Part shown: positions 53,756 through 62,597 of the stretch, piece after piece | Layout: each line of letters starts with the position of its first letter | How positions within the stretch are numbered: the stretch's first letter is position 1 | Source: Lachnospiraceae bacterium NK3A20 | Lineage (GTDB): Bacteria > Bacillota > Clostridia > Lachnospirales > Lachnospiraceae | Assembly (NCBI GenBank): GCA_900107575.1 | Contig: FNQX01000022.1 | Coordinates: forward strand, 1 to 64,000 | DNA length: 64,000 nucleotides | Direction of reading: 5' to 3' | Made by a program: the position numbers and the translations under genes | The notes under the pieces: generated by a model | What the model saw: only the letters and a program-made list of their open reading frames with translations | Told to the model about the DNA's origin: nothing | The model's database searches: none

Positions 53756-54481
53756 GTGATACAGAGGCCGGAAGATAACCGCGAAACATTCGAACACATT
53801 GATACTGACACCAGAGAGCGGATTCTGACCTTCATCGAGTCGATGGAGGCCGGGAATACGCTTTTCCTGCAACAACTGGAACAAGAGGCGCTGGACCACG
53901 ACATCCCGATCATCAGGACGCAGACCCAGAGCCTCATTAAATTTCTGCTGACATTGAAGAGACCGGCGCACATCCTCGAAGTGGGGACGGCGACCGGCTT
54001 TTCTGCGCTGTTCATGCTGACGTACGCGCCGGGAAAGCCTGCGCTTGTTACCATCGAACGGGATGAGGCAAGATACCGGAAAGCGTTAGAGAACCGGCAG
54101 GCCGCGCTGGATGCCGGGGAACTGAACGATGCCGCACGGTGTGAAATGCTGGAAGGCGATGCTGCAGAGATTCTCTCACAGATGCAGGCGCCGGAAGGTG
54201 AGGCAGGCTACGATTTCATCTTCATGGATGCCGCGAAGGGACAGTATATCAATTTCCTGCCGGATGTGCTGCGCCTCCTTGCACCCGGAGGCCTCCTTCT
54301 CTCCGATAACATTTTCAAGGACGGCGAAATTCTGGAATCGAGATTCGCGGTGAAACGGCGCGACCGCACAATACATAAACGTATGCGGGAGTACCTGACC
54401 GCATTAACACATAACGAGGCGTTGCAGACACTGCTCCTGCAGGAGGGCGACGGCGCCGCGATCAGCATTAAAAAGAAATGA
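53756..54481 (+). CDS. trmR: tRNA 5-hydroxyuridine methyltransferase TrmR-like
   Basis: A 241-residue class I SAM methyltransferase of the catechol-O-methyltransferase-like group (YrrM/TrmR): ILEVGTATGFSALFM (motif I), TIERDEARY, FIFMDAAKGQY (metal-binding Asp) and GGLLLSDN. TrmR methylates ho5U34 to mo5U34 in tRNA wobble positions. The downstream U32 gene, which overlaps by 4 nt, is its expected hydroxylation partner. Start codon GTG 53756 after GAGGATCGCAA. Confidence 0.85.
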   Translation: MIQRPEDNRETFEHIDTDTRERILTFIESMEAGNTLFLQQLEQEALDHDIPIIRTQTQSLIKFLLTLKRPAHILEVGTATGFSALFMLTYAPGKPALVTIERDEARYRKALENRQAALDAGELNDAARCEMLEGDAAEILSQMQAPEGEAGYDFIFMDAAKGQYINFLPDVLRLLAPGGLLLSDNIFKDGEILESRFAVKRRDRTIHKRMREYLTALTHNEALQTLLLQEGDGAAISIKKK

Positions 54482-55773
54482 GTGAAATGAAGAAAATCAA
54501 CAGGAAGAAACCGGAGCTCCTCTGCCCGGCGAAGGACCTGGAGGTGTTAAAAACCGCGGTCGATTTCGGCGCGGACGCCGTCTATATCGGCGGCGAGGCT
54601 TTCGGCCTGCGTGCAAAGGCGAGGAACTTCAACAGAGAGGAAATGGCGGAGGGCATCCGCTATGCCCACGCACACGGTGCGAGAGTCCATGTGACAGCTA
54701 ATATCCTGGCACACGACCCGGACCTTGCAGGGGCGGCGGAGTATTTCCGGGAGCTCGAGGAGCTGCGGCCCGACGCGGTCCTTGTCGCGGACCCCGGCAT
54801 GTTCGCACTCGCGAAAGAGAACTGTCCGGATGTCGAGATCCACATCTCCACCCAGGCGAATAATACGAATTACGGAACCTTCAACTTCTGGGCAGCGCAG
54901 GGCGCCAAACGCGTCGTGTGCGCGCGGGAGCTTTCCCTTGCGGAGATCCGGGAGATTCGGGACAATACGCCGAAGGATCTCGAGATTGAGGCCTTTGTGC
55001 ACGGCGCGATGTGCATCTCCTATTCCGGCAGGTGCCTTCTGTCCAACTATTTCACAGGGCGCGATGCGAACCACGGCGAGTGCACGCACCCCTGCCGTTG
55101 GAAGTACGCGGTAATGGAAGAGTCGAGGCCCGGCGAATACCTCCCGATCGAAGAGAATGAGAGGGGCACCTTTATTTTCAATTCCAGGGATCTGTGCATG
55201 ATCGAGCACATCCCGGAGCTCGTAGAGGCAGGCATCGACTCCCTCAAGATCGAGGGGCGCATGAAGACCGCGCTCTATGTCGCGACCGTAGCGAGAACCT
55301 ACCGGAAGGCAATTGACGACTATTTCGAGAGCGAGGGGAAATACCGCGCGAACATGGACTGGTACCGGGAAGAGATTCGCAAGTGTACCTACCGAAGATT
55401 TACGACCGGATTCTATTTCGGCAAGCCTTCGGAAGAGTCCATGGTCTATGACAGCAACACCTACGTCAGCGAATCCGTCTGGCTGGGCATCGCCGAAGAG
55501 GTGCAGAATGCAGGTACTACCTTTGAGCTTCCTCGCGGCGGGAGTGCGGTTCGCATCACCCAGCGGAATAAATTCAGCGTCGGCGACGGCATTGAGCTCA
55601 TGAAGCCGGACGGCCGCGATGTGCAGACGAAGGTTGTCGCGATGATCAACGAGGCAGGTGAGGCAGTCGAGAGCGCACCGCACCCGAAGGAACGGCTCTG
55701 GATCATCCTGGACGCCGAGGCAGACCAGGGCGATCTGCTCCGCACCGAAACCAACGAGCGGATACGGACGTAA
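54478..55773 (+). CDS. trhP: U32 peptidase-like tRNA hydroxylation protein (TrhP-like)
   Basis: A 431-residue U32-family protein: ELLCPAKDLEVLKTAVDFGADAVYIGG, HGAMCISYSGRCLLSN and HGECTHPCRWKY with the conserved cysteines that may bind Fe-S, and DSLKIEGRMKTALYVATV. U32 proteins TrhP/YrrN-YrrO make 5-hydroxyuridine at tRNA position 34 from prephenate. Only one copy is present here where Bacillus has two. It overlaps trmR by 4 nt, so the pair probably produces mo5U34. Confidence 0.85.
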   Translation: MSEMKKINRKKPELLCPAKDLEVLKTAVDFGADAVYIGGEAFGLRAKARNFNREEMAEGIRYAHAHGARVHVTANILAHDPDLAGAAEYFRELEELRPDAVLVADPGMFALAKENCPDVEIHISTQANNTNYGTFNFWAAQGAKRVVCARELSLAEIREIRDNTPKDLEIEAFVHGAMCISYSGRCLLSNYFTGRDANHGECTHPCRWKYAVMEESRPGEYLPIEENERGTFIFNSRDLCMIEHIPELVEAGIDSLKIEGRMKTALYVATVARTYRKAIDDYFESEGKYRANMDWYREEIRKCTYRRFTTGFYFGKPSEESMVYDSNTYVSESVWLGIAEEVQNAGTTFELPRGGSAVRITQRNKFSVGDGIELMKPDGRDVQTKVVAMINEAGEAVESAPHPKERLWIILDAEADQGDLLRTETNERIRT

Positions 55774-55904
55774 TCCGTGAATACGGTTTCGCGGAAATAC
55801 ATCCGGGTGTATAATGCACGGGAAAAAGCGATTGACGCGGAATGCCGCGCAGCGGCCCGTATCTCAGCGGCGAAGCGCAGCCGCCCTGTGGAAAAGAGGA
55901 AGAT

Positions 55905-58016
55905 ATGAGTGACAAGATCAATCTCGAAACGCTGTATGGAGAGAATGTCTTCACCATCAGCAAGATGAAGGAGCGGCTTCCAAAGAGTGTCTTTCGGAAC
56001 GTGGTCAACGTCATGCAGAACGGCGGGGATCTCTCACCGGAGGATGCGGATGTCGTTGCCAAGGCCATGAAGGACTGGGCCATTGAGAACGGGGCGACCC
56101 ACTATACCCACTGGTTCCAGCCGCTGACGGGGATCACGGCGGAGAAACACGACTCGTTCATTACATCCCCCGACGAAGAGGGCAGGGCAGTGACTTCCTT
56201 CTCCGGCAGGGATCTCATCAAGGGAGAGACGGACGGTTCCTCCTTCCCTTCCGGCGGCCTCCGTTCCACGTTCGAGGCCAGAGGCTATACGGCCTGGGAT
56301 GTGACCAGCCCCGCTTTCCTCAAGGAGTCCGGCACCGGCGTCACCCTTTGCGTCCCGACCTCCTTCCTCTCCTATACCGGCGAAGCGCTGGACAAGAAGA
56401 CACCGCTCATGCGTTCCATGGAGGCGGTGAATAAACAGGCACTGCGCATCCTGCGCCTCTTCGGCGATACCGCGGCTTCCCGCGTCATCTCTTCCACCGG
56501 CGCGGAGCAGGAATATTTCCTTGTAGACAAAGACAAATATTTGCAGAGAACCGATCTCATCTTCACAGGCCGCACACTGTTCGGCGCGCCTGCGCCGAAG
56601 GGGCAGGAGATGGATGACCACTATTTCGGTGTCATCCGGGAGAGAGTCGGCGAATTCATGAAGGATCTGAACGTCGACCTCTGGAAGCTCGGCGTTCCCG
56701 CGAAGACGCAGCACAATGAGGTGGCGCCAGGCCAGCACGAGCTCGCGCCGATCTATGAGAACTCCAATCTCGCGACAGACCATAACCAGCTGATCATGGA
56801 ATCCATGAAGCGGATCGCGGACCATCACAGAATGCGCGTCCTGCTCCATGAGAAACCGTTCGCAGGCGTCAACGGCTCGGGGAAACACAACAACTGGTCG
56901 CTCACGACGGACACGGGAGAGAACCTCCTGGATCCCGGTACTTCCCCGGAAGAGAATGTGAGATTCCTCCTTGTGCTCTCCTGCATCATCAAGGCGGTCG
57001 ATGAGCACGCGGATCTGCTGCGCCAGAGCGCGTCCGACGTCGGCAACGATTTGAGACTCGGCGCGAACGAGGCGCCGCCTGCCATTGTTTCGATCTTCCT
57101 CGGCAAACAGCTGACGGATGTCGTGAAACAGCTCATTGAGACCGGCAAGGCGAACAGTCACATCGAGGGCGGCGTTCTGAAGACGGGTGTCTCCACGATG
57201 CCGGATTTCATTAAGGATGCGACAGACCGGAACCGTACGAGCCCGTTTGCCTTCACCGGCAACAAGTTCGAGTTCCGCATGGTCGGCTCCTCCGACTCCA
57301 TGGCGGATTCCACGACGACGATCAACGCGATCGTCGCGGAGGCATTCAGTGACGCGGCGGATGAGCTGGGGAGGGCGGACGATTTCGAGCTCGCGGTACA
57401 CGACCTCATCAAAGAGAATCTTTCCGCACACCAGCGGATTATTTTTGAAGGCAACGGGTATTCCGCGGAGTGGGTCGAGGAGGCGGCAAAGCGCGGCCTG
57501 CCGAACATCCCTTCCATGATCGAGGCGGCTCCCGCCCTGACGACAGAGAAGAGCGTGAAGCTGTTCGAGAAGTTCGGTATTTTCACGAGAACAGAGCTGG
57601 AGTCCCGCGAAGAGATCACGTACGAGACCTACGCGAAGAAGATTAATATCGAAGCCCTCACCATGATCGACATGGCGGGCAAACAGGTGATCCCTGCCTG
57701 CATGAAGTATGAGCGGGACCTTGCGAACACGATCATCGCGGTGAAGAGCGCCGGTGCGACATTCAGCGCCGAGACGGAGAAACTGCAGAAGATCGCGGAC
57801 GATATCGACGAGGCGCAGAATGCGCTGGACCGTCTCCGTGAACTGGAGAAGGCGGCGGATGGGATCCGGGATGAGAAGGAGCTTGCCTTCTATTACAAGG
57901 ATACAATCCTGCCGGCGATGACGGCGCTTCGGAAACCCTGTGACCTTCTGGAGACCATGGTGGACAAGAAATCCTGGCCGTTCCCGACCTACGAGGATCT
58001 GCTGTTCGAACTGTAA
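55905..58016 (+). CDS. glnN: Glutamine synthetase type III
   Basis: Makes glutamine from glutamate, ammonia and ATP. The 703-residue length and sequence ([60 protein letters not shown] near the C-terminus) are typical of GSIII (GlnN), common in Bacteroides and Clostridia, and unlike the 450-residue GlnA. ATG 55905 follows AAGAGGAAGAT. No PII or amtB gene is adjacent. Repeat copy E starts just after the stop. Confidence 0.95.
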   Translation: MSDKINLETLYGENVFTISKMKERLPKSVFRNVVNVMQNGGDLSPEDADVVAKAMKDWAIENGATHYTHWFQPLTGITAEKHDSFITSPDEEGRAVTSFSGRDLIKGETDGSSFPSGGLRSTFEARGYTAWDVTSPAFLKESGTGVTLCVPTSFLSYTGEALDKKTPLMRSMEAVNKQALRILRLFGDTAASRVISSTGAEQEYFLVDKDKYLQRTDLIFTGRTLFGAPAPKGQEMDDHYFGVIRERVGEFMKDLNVDLWKLGVPAKTQHNEVAPGQHELAPIYENSNLATDHNQLIMESMKRIADHHRMRVLLHEKPFAGVNGSGKHNNWSLTTDTGENLLDPGTSPEENVRFLLVLSCIIKAVDEHADLLRQSASDVGNDLRLGANEAPPAIVSIFLGKQLTDVVKQLIETGKANSHIEGGVLKTGVSTMPDFIKDATDRNRTSPFAFTGNKFEFRMVGSSDSMADSTTTINAIVAEAFSDAADELGRADDFELAVHDLIKENLSAHQRIIFEGNGYSAEWVEEAAKRGLPNIPSMIEAAPALTTEKSVKLFEKFGIFTRTELESREEITYETYAKKINIEALTMIDMAGKQVIPACMKYERDLANTIIAVKSAGATFSAETEKLQKIADDIDEAQNALDRLRELEKAADGIRDEKELAFYYKDTILPAMTALRKPCDLLETMVDKKSWPFPTYEDLLFEL

Positions 58017-58022
58017 CCACGG

Positions 58023-58160
58023 GTATCTGTTCAGTACAGCCTGAAGCAAAAGCCCAAGGGCTTGCTTCTCTTGGCGTACAAAAGCAGATATTCAGCAGGC
58101 ATGGCCGCAATTCCGCTTTGCGGAATACTTGCGCAGCAAAATCTGCATGTGCGGCCTGCT
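58023..58160. repeat. Dispersed palindromic repeat, copy E
   Basis: The fullest copy: GTATCTGTTCAGTACAGCC, GAAGCAAAAGCCC / GGGCTTGCTTC, GGCGTACAAAAGCAGATATTC, then a second hairpin GCAGGC...GCCGCAATTCCGC-TTT-GCGGAAT...TGTGCGGCCTGC. Segment TTGCGCAGCAAAATCTGCATG matches copy B. It fills the gap between glutamine synthetase and trkA. Confidence 0.8.
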
Positions 58161-58186
58161 GTTTTGACACTAGAGGATAGTTTACT

Positions 58187-59545
58187 ATGAGAATAATTGT
58201 GGTTGGCTGCGGCAAGGTGGGTATGGCCATCGTGGAGCGCCTCAGCACCGAAGGACATGACATTGCCGTCATTGATACGGACAGCAAGGTGATCGCGGAC
58301 GTGACGGACAACTTCGACGTCATGGGCATTGTCGGAAACGGCGCGAGCTACAGTACGCTGAGCGACGCCGGCATCGAGGACACGAATCTTTTGATCGCGG
58401 CCACGGACTCGGATGAGCTCAATCTCCTGTGCTGCCTGTTCGCGCGCAAGGCGGGCGACTGCCGGACGATCGCCAGGGTGAGGAGTCCTCTCTATCGCGG
58501 GGAAATCGGATTCATCAAGGACGAGCTCGGTCTGTCCATGACAATCAACCCCGAATACGCGGCGGCGACGGAGATCTCAAGGCTTCTTCGCTTCCCCTCC
58601 GCCATCAAGATTGACACCTTCGGCAAGGGCAGGGTAGAACTGTTACAGTTCGTGATCCCGGAAGGCTCCCTGCTCGATCACCTCGCTCTGCAGGATATGC
58701 CCGGCCGGGTGAAATCCGAGGTTCTCGTCTGCGCGGTACAGCGCGGCAATGACGTCGTGATCCCGAATGGCGCCTATGTGCTGCAGGCAGGCGATACGAT
58801 CAGCATTGTAGCGAGCCCCGTGCACGCGAGGAATTTCTTCTCAAGGATCGGCGTCGACACCCACCGCGTCGGCAACGCCATGATCGTCGGCGGCGGCACG
58901 ATTGCCTACTACCTCGCGAAACAGCTGATCAACTACGGCATCGACGTCAAGATCCTGGAGAAGGATCTGCACCGCTGCGAGGAGCTCTCTGACCTTCTGC
59001 CGGAAGCGATCATCATCAACGGCGACGGCACGGATCAGGACCTTCTGCGCGAGGAAGGCATCGAGACCTGCGACGCGTTCGTAACGCTCACGGGCATCGA
59101 CGAGGAGAATATCTTCGTGTCCATGTTCGCGCAGCAGAGCAATCCGGGCGTCAAGATCATCACGAAGACCAACCGGATCTCCATTGACAACATCATTGAC
59201 AAGTTCAACCTCGGCAGCATGATCCACCCGAAGAACATCACCGCCGAGTATATCGTGCGCTATGTCCGTGCGATGCAGAACTCCATCGGCAGCAATGTCG
59301 AGACGCTGTACAATATCGTGGAAAACAAGGCAGAAGCCCTCGAGTTCACGGTGCACGAGGGCGCGAAGGTAACCGGTACGCCGCTCTCTGATTTGAAGCT
59401 CAAGGACAATGTCCTGATCGCGGGTATTCTGCGACACAACAGGTTCATCCTGCCCGTCGGTCAGACGACCATCGAGGTGGGAGACAGCGTGATCATCGTG
59501 ACGACGCACCGGGGCTTCGGCGATATCGGAGACATTCTGCGTTAG
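58187..59545 (+). CDS. trkA: Trk potassium uptake regulator TrkA
   Basis: Cytosolic regulatory subunit of the Trk K+ channel. The 452-residue protein has two RCK modules: Rossmann NAD-binding domains starting RIIVVGCGKVGMAI and AMIVGGGTIAYYLAKQL, each followed by a TrkA-C domain. Duplicated RCK units are typical of TrkA rather than KtrA. AGAGGATAG precedes the ATG. trkH begins 13 nt after the stop. Confidence 0.94.
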   Translation: MRIIVVGCGKVGMAIVERLSTEGHDIAVIDTDSKVIADVTDNFDVMGIVGNGASYSTLSDAGIEDTNLLIAATDSDELNLLCCLFARKAGDCRTIARVRSPLYRGEIGFIKDELGLSMTINPEYAAATEISRLLRFPSAIKIDTFGKGRVELLQFVIPEGSLLDHLALQDMPGRVKSEVLVCAVQRGNDVVIPNGAYVLQAGDTISIVASPVHARNFFSRIGVDTHRVGNAMIVGGGTIAYYLAKQLINYGIDVKILEKDLHRCEELSDLLPEAIIINGDGTDQDLLREEGIETCDAFVTLTGIDEENIFVSMFAQQSNPGVKIITKTNRISIDNIIDKFNLGSMIHPKNITAEYIVRYVRAMQNSIGSNVETLYNIVENKAEALEFTVHEGAKVTGTPLSDLKLKDNVLIAGILRHNRFILPVGQTTIEVGDSVIIVTTHRGFGDIGDILR

Positions 59546-59558
59546 GAGACAACTGGAC

Positions 59559-61001
59559 ATGCATTACAATATAGTTCGATATATTCAGGGGATGATCCTC
59601 AAGATTGAGGCAGTTCTCCTCCTCCTGCCCGCGTTCGTTGGTTGCATCTATCGCGAGAAGGCGGCATGGTCGTTCTTCATCGTGGCGGCGATCACGGCGG
59701 CGCTCGGGTTTCTCCTGACGATACGGAAGCCGAAGAAGTTCGTGTTCTACGCAAGAGAAGGCATCGTCAGCGTCTCCTTTGCCTGGATTCTGATCTCAAT
59801 ATTCGGCGCCATTCCGTTTGTCATCAACGGAGACATCCCGAATTACACGGACGCGCTGTTCGAGACGATCTCGGGCTTCACGACGACGGGAGCCAGCATT
59901 CTGGCGGACGTCGAGGTACTCTCGCACGCGTCTCTTTTCTGGAGAAGCTTCACGCACTGGGTCGGCGGCATGGGCGTCATTGTCTTCATGCTCGCCATCG
60001 TTCCGATGACCGGTGGCTATAACGCGCAGCTCATGCGGGCGGAATCGCCGGGCCCCTCGTTCGGCAAGCTGGTTCCGAAGCTGCGTGAGAGCGCGAAGAT
60101 CCTGTATCTCATTTATTTCGCGATGACGGTGATCACAATTGCCGCCCTCCTCATCGCGGGTATGCCGCTGTTCGATTCCCTCTGCATGGCGTTCGGCGCG
60201 GCGGGTACCGGCGGCTTTGGCATTCACAATGACAGCATCGGCGGTTATACGATCCTGCAGCAGGCGATCCTGACGATTGCCATGCTCGCGTTCGGCGTCA
60301 ATTTCAACGCGTACTATTTCCTGCTCGGCAAGGACAAAAAACAGGCGTTCAAAATGGAAGAGGTGCGCTGGTATTTTCTCATTGTGGCGGCAGCGATTGC
60401 GATCATCACGTTCAATATCCGCAGCACGTTCGAGAGTCTGTATCTTGCTTTCCATCACGCGGCGTTCCAGGTCGCAACGATTATCACGACGACGGGCTAC
60501 AGCACGGTTGACTTCGATCGGTGGCCGGAGCTCTCACGCGGCATCCTGGTCCTTCTGATGTTCATCGGCGCCTGCGCGGGTTCAACGGGTGGAGGCATCA
60601 AGGTTTCCCGCATTGTCATTCTCTTCAAGACGGTGAAGCAGCAGGTGGTCGAATACCTGCACCCCAATGCGGTCACCTGCGTCAAGTTCGACGGCAGGAC
60701 ATCGGAGAAAGAGACGGTGCACGGCGTATCGGTATACCTTGCCACTTACCTGTTCCTGTTCGTGATCTCAGTTTTCATCCTGACGCTGGATCCCAGGTGG
60801 GATCTTGTGACGGATTTTACTGCAGCTGCTGCGACCTTCAATAATATTGGACCCGGACTCGCGGGCGTCGGACCCACCTGCAACTATGGCGGGCTGACGG
60901 TTTTATCCAAGTACACACTGATGTACGACATGCTGGCCGGCAGACTCGAGCTGTATCCGATGCTGATGCTGTTCCTGCCGCGCGTCTGGAAGCGGAACTG
61001 A
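59559..61001 (+). CDS. trkH: Trk potassium uptake channel TrkH
   Basis: Membrane K+-translocating subunit. The 480-residue protein has about ten helices and the four pore-like repeats of the SKT superfamily with selectivity-filter glycines (e.g. TISGFTTTGAS, AAGTGGFGIHN, TTTGYST, NNIGPGL). It pairs with the TrkA just upstream; together they import K+ in response to nucleotide binding. A strong terminator follows. Confidence 0.94.
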   Translation: MHYNIVRYIQGMILKIEAVLLLLPAFVGCIYREKAAWSFFIVAAITAALGFLLTIRKPKKFVFYAREGIVSVSFAWILISIFGAIPFVINGDIPNYTDALFETISGFTTTGASILADVEVLSHASLFWRSFTHWVGGMGVIVFMLAIVPMTGGYNAQLMRAESPGPSFGKLVPKLRESAKILYLIYFAMTVITIAALLIAGMPLFDSLCMAFGAAGTGGFGIHNDSIGGYTILQQAILTIAMLAFGVNFNAYYFLLGKDKKQAFKMEEVRWYFLIVAAAIAIITFNIRSTFESLYLAFHHAAFQVATIITTTGYSTVDFDRWPELSRGILVLLMFIGACAGSTGGGIKVSRIVILFKTVKQQVVEYLHPNAVTCVKFDGRTSEKETVHGVSVYLATYLFLFVISVFILTLDPRWDLVTDFTAAAATFNNIGPGLAGVGPTCNYGGLTVLSKYTLMYDMLAGRLELYPMLMLFLPRVWKRN

Positions 61002-61066
61002 TTTTCGGCATATTCACGGCAGCTCCGGATTCCGATACCGCCCGCAGCATACCGCGTGCATACCGG

Positions 61067-61122
61067 CACCGGCAGCGTATTCCCCTGATTTGTTCAGGGG
61101 GATACGCTGCCGGTGTTTTTTT
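61067..61122 (+). terminator. Strong terminator of trkAH
   Basis: CACCGGCAGCGTAT...CCCCTGA pairs with TCAGGGG...ATACGCTGCCGGTG (about 22 bp) over a TTTGT loop, followed by seven Ts. Nearly perfect. Confidence 0.9.
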
Positions 61123-61250
61123 GCGCGATAAGCCGGAGAATTCCGCCGTGCCGGCACGAGCGGAAATTCGACGGGCAATGGTCTCTAGGCGGCTGTGCCG
61201 TGAGATGAGTGAAAGCGCCGGCTGGTCAGGCGATGGACTGTCTATCCGAT
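61116..61250 (+). ncRNA. Candidate structured element, copy 2
   Basis: Starts at the T-run of the trkH terminator, just as copy 1 starts at the T-run of the T-box terminator. Shared blocks with 29651-29790: TTTTTTTGCGCGA, CCGGAGA, TTCGACGG, GAGATGAG, GCGCCGG and CAGGC. The first stem here is GAATTCCGC...GCGGAAATTC, different from copy 1 but also self-complementary. From 61250 to the gene at 61464 the DNA is AT-rich, with one TATAAT at 61367 and no gene. Confidence 0.55.
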
Positions 61251-61463
61251 CGCTTGCGCAGTTGCGCGGACCTGCGGCGAACGGATGACAGACTTATTAG
61301 GAGAAAATTACGATACAATGAAAAAATTAATCAGAAATATCATAAAAATATACATATATTGCATAATATAATCCTATCACAAGATATAAACAATAATTTA
61401 ATATAGGATAAATGCCGAAAACACACCGGGAAATACCAAATTATTCGGCAACAGGAGGGGAAT

Positions 61464-62597
61464 ATGTCAAAGAGTATCATTACAAGAGCAGCCGCGATAC
61501 TGCTGTCGTTCTGTCTGGTGATCGGCGGGACAGACATAACCGTGTTTGCGGAAGGCGGCAATGGCGGCCTTACTGACGGGAATACGGCAAATGTTACGGA
61601 TGCTGGCGGGACACAGACAAGCGATGCTGCCGACGAGACGAAGGAGAAGGAGTCCGTATACGAAGGGGACGGCTTCAGAGTCACCTGCCAATTACAGGAT
61701 TCCTGGGACGGCGGGTACACAGCCGGCGTTCGGATAGAGAATACCGGGACTGACGTTATCGAAAGCTGGGCCCTGGGCTTTGATTGTCCGGGAGGAATTT
61801 CCGGTGTCTGGAATGCGGAACTGGAAACCTCCGATCCCGAAAATCCCGGAAAATATGTCGTAAGAAACGCAGGCTGGAATCAGGACATCGCCGCAGGGCA
61901 GAGTGTGGAGTTCGGCATTAACGGAGAGGGGGATTTTGCCGGCTTTCCGAGTGAATATCACTTACTGGGAAAGATCAGCAGTGTCACCACGGAGGACTAC
62001 CGCGTCGAATACGAATGTAAGACGGATTGGGAGACAGGGTTCAGTGCAGAGATAACGGTCACCAATCTTACGGATGAGGAGCTGAGCGACTGGGTCCTGG
62101 AATTTGATTATGAGAGCAGCATCTATGACATCTGGGACGCGGTGGTCGAATCCCATGAGGACAATCACTATGTCATCCGGAATCATGATTATAACAGCGG
62201 GATTCCCGCAAACGGCAGCGTAAGCTTCGGATTCAACGGAGAAGCCGGGAAGGGTGAAGACGCGCCTGAGAATTACAGTCTCTATTCCTATCGTGATGAG
62301 GAAGGAGGTGCGGCAGAAACAGATCCGGAACTTGATGCGGACAATGACGGATTACCTGACTGTATTGAACAGCGTTTCGAAACAGACATCCGCAAAACGG
62401 ATACGGATGACGACGGCCTGTCAGATTATGTGGAGCTGTACTCGCTTGCACTGGACCCGCTTTCAGAAGATACCGATGGAAACGGATTGAGCGACGCAGA
62501 GGAAGATCTTGACGGCGACGGGCTCAGCAACTTGACCGAGTACCAGATCGGGACGAAGATTTACAGCGCCGATACGGATGAGGACGGACTGACTTAA
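61464..62597 (+). CDS. Secreted CBM2-like/calcium-repeat protein, 5' part of a frameshifted gene
   Basis: Signal peptide (SIITRAAAILLSFCLVIGG, cleaved after VFA), a Thr/Gly-rich linker, then two related modules at about 66-170 and 175-275 that look like CBM2-type carbohydrate-binding domains (Trp/Asn/Gly pattern; W-N-I-G-SVEFG-NG). Thrombospondin-type-3-like calcium repeats follow (DADNDGLPDCIEQRF, DTDDDGLSDYVE, DTDGNGLSDAEEDLDGDGLS). The frame ends at TAA 62595 within a repeat, and the natural continuation lies in the -1 frame from 62594. AGGAGGGGAAT precedes the ATG. Confidence 0.8.
   Translation: MSKSIITRAAAILLSFCLVIGGTDITVFAEGGNGGLTDGNTANVTDAGGTQTSDAADETKEKESVYEGDGFRVTCQLQDSWDGGYTAGVRIENTGTDVIESWALGFDCPGGISGVWNAELETSDPENPGKYVVRNAGWNQDIAAGQSVEFGINGEGDFAGFPSEYHLLGKISSVTTEDYRVEYECKTDWETGFSAEITVTNLTDEELSDWVLEFDYESSIYDIWDAVVESHEDNHYVIRNHDYNSGIPANGSVSFGFNGEAGKGEDAPENYSLYSYRDEEGGAAETDPELDADNDGLPDCIEQRFETDIRKTDTDDDGLSDYVELYSLALDPLSEDTDGNGLSDAEEDLDGDGLSNLTEYQIGTKIYSADTDEDGLT

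Noticed and set aside
61367-61372. TATAAT as the promoter of the secreted toxin-like gene
   Set aside because: The region is AT-rich, so such a hexamer is expected by chance, and no -35 is present at 17 nt.
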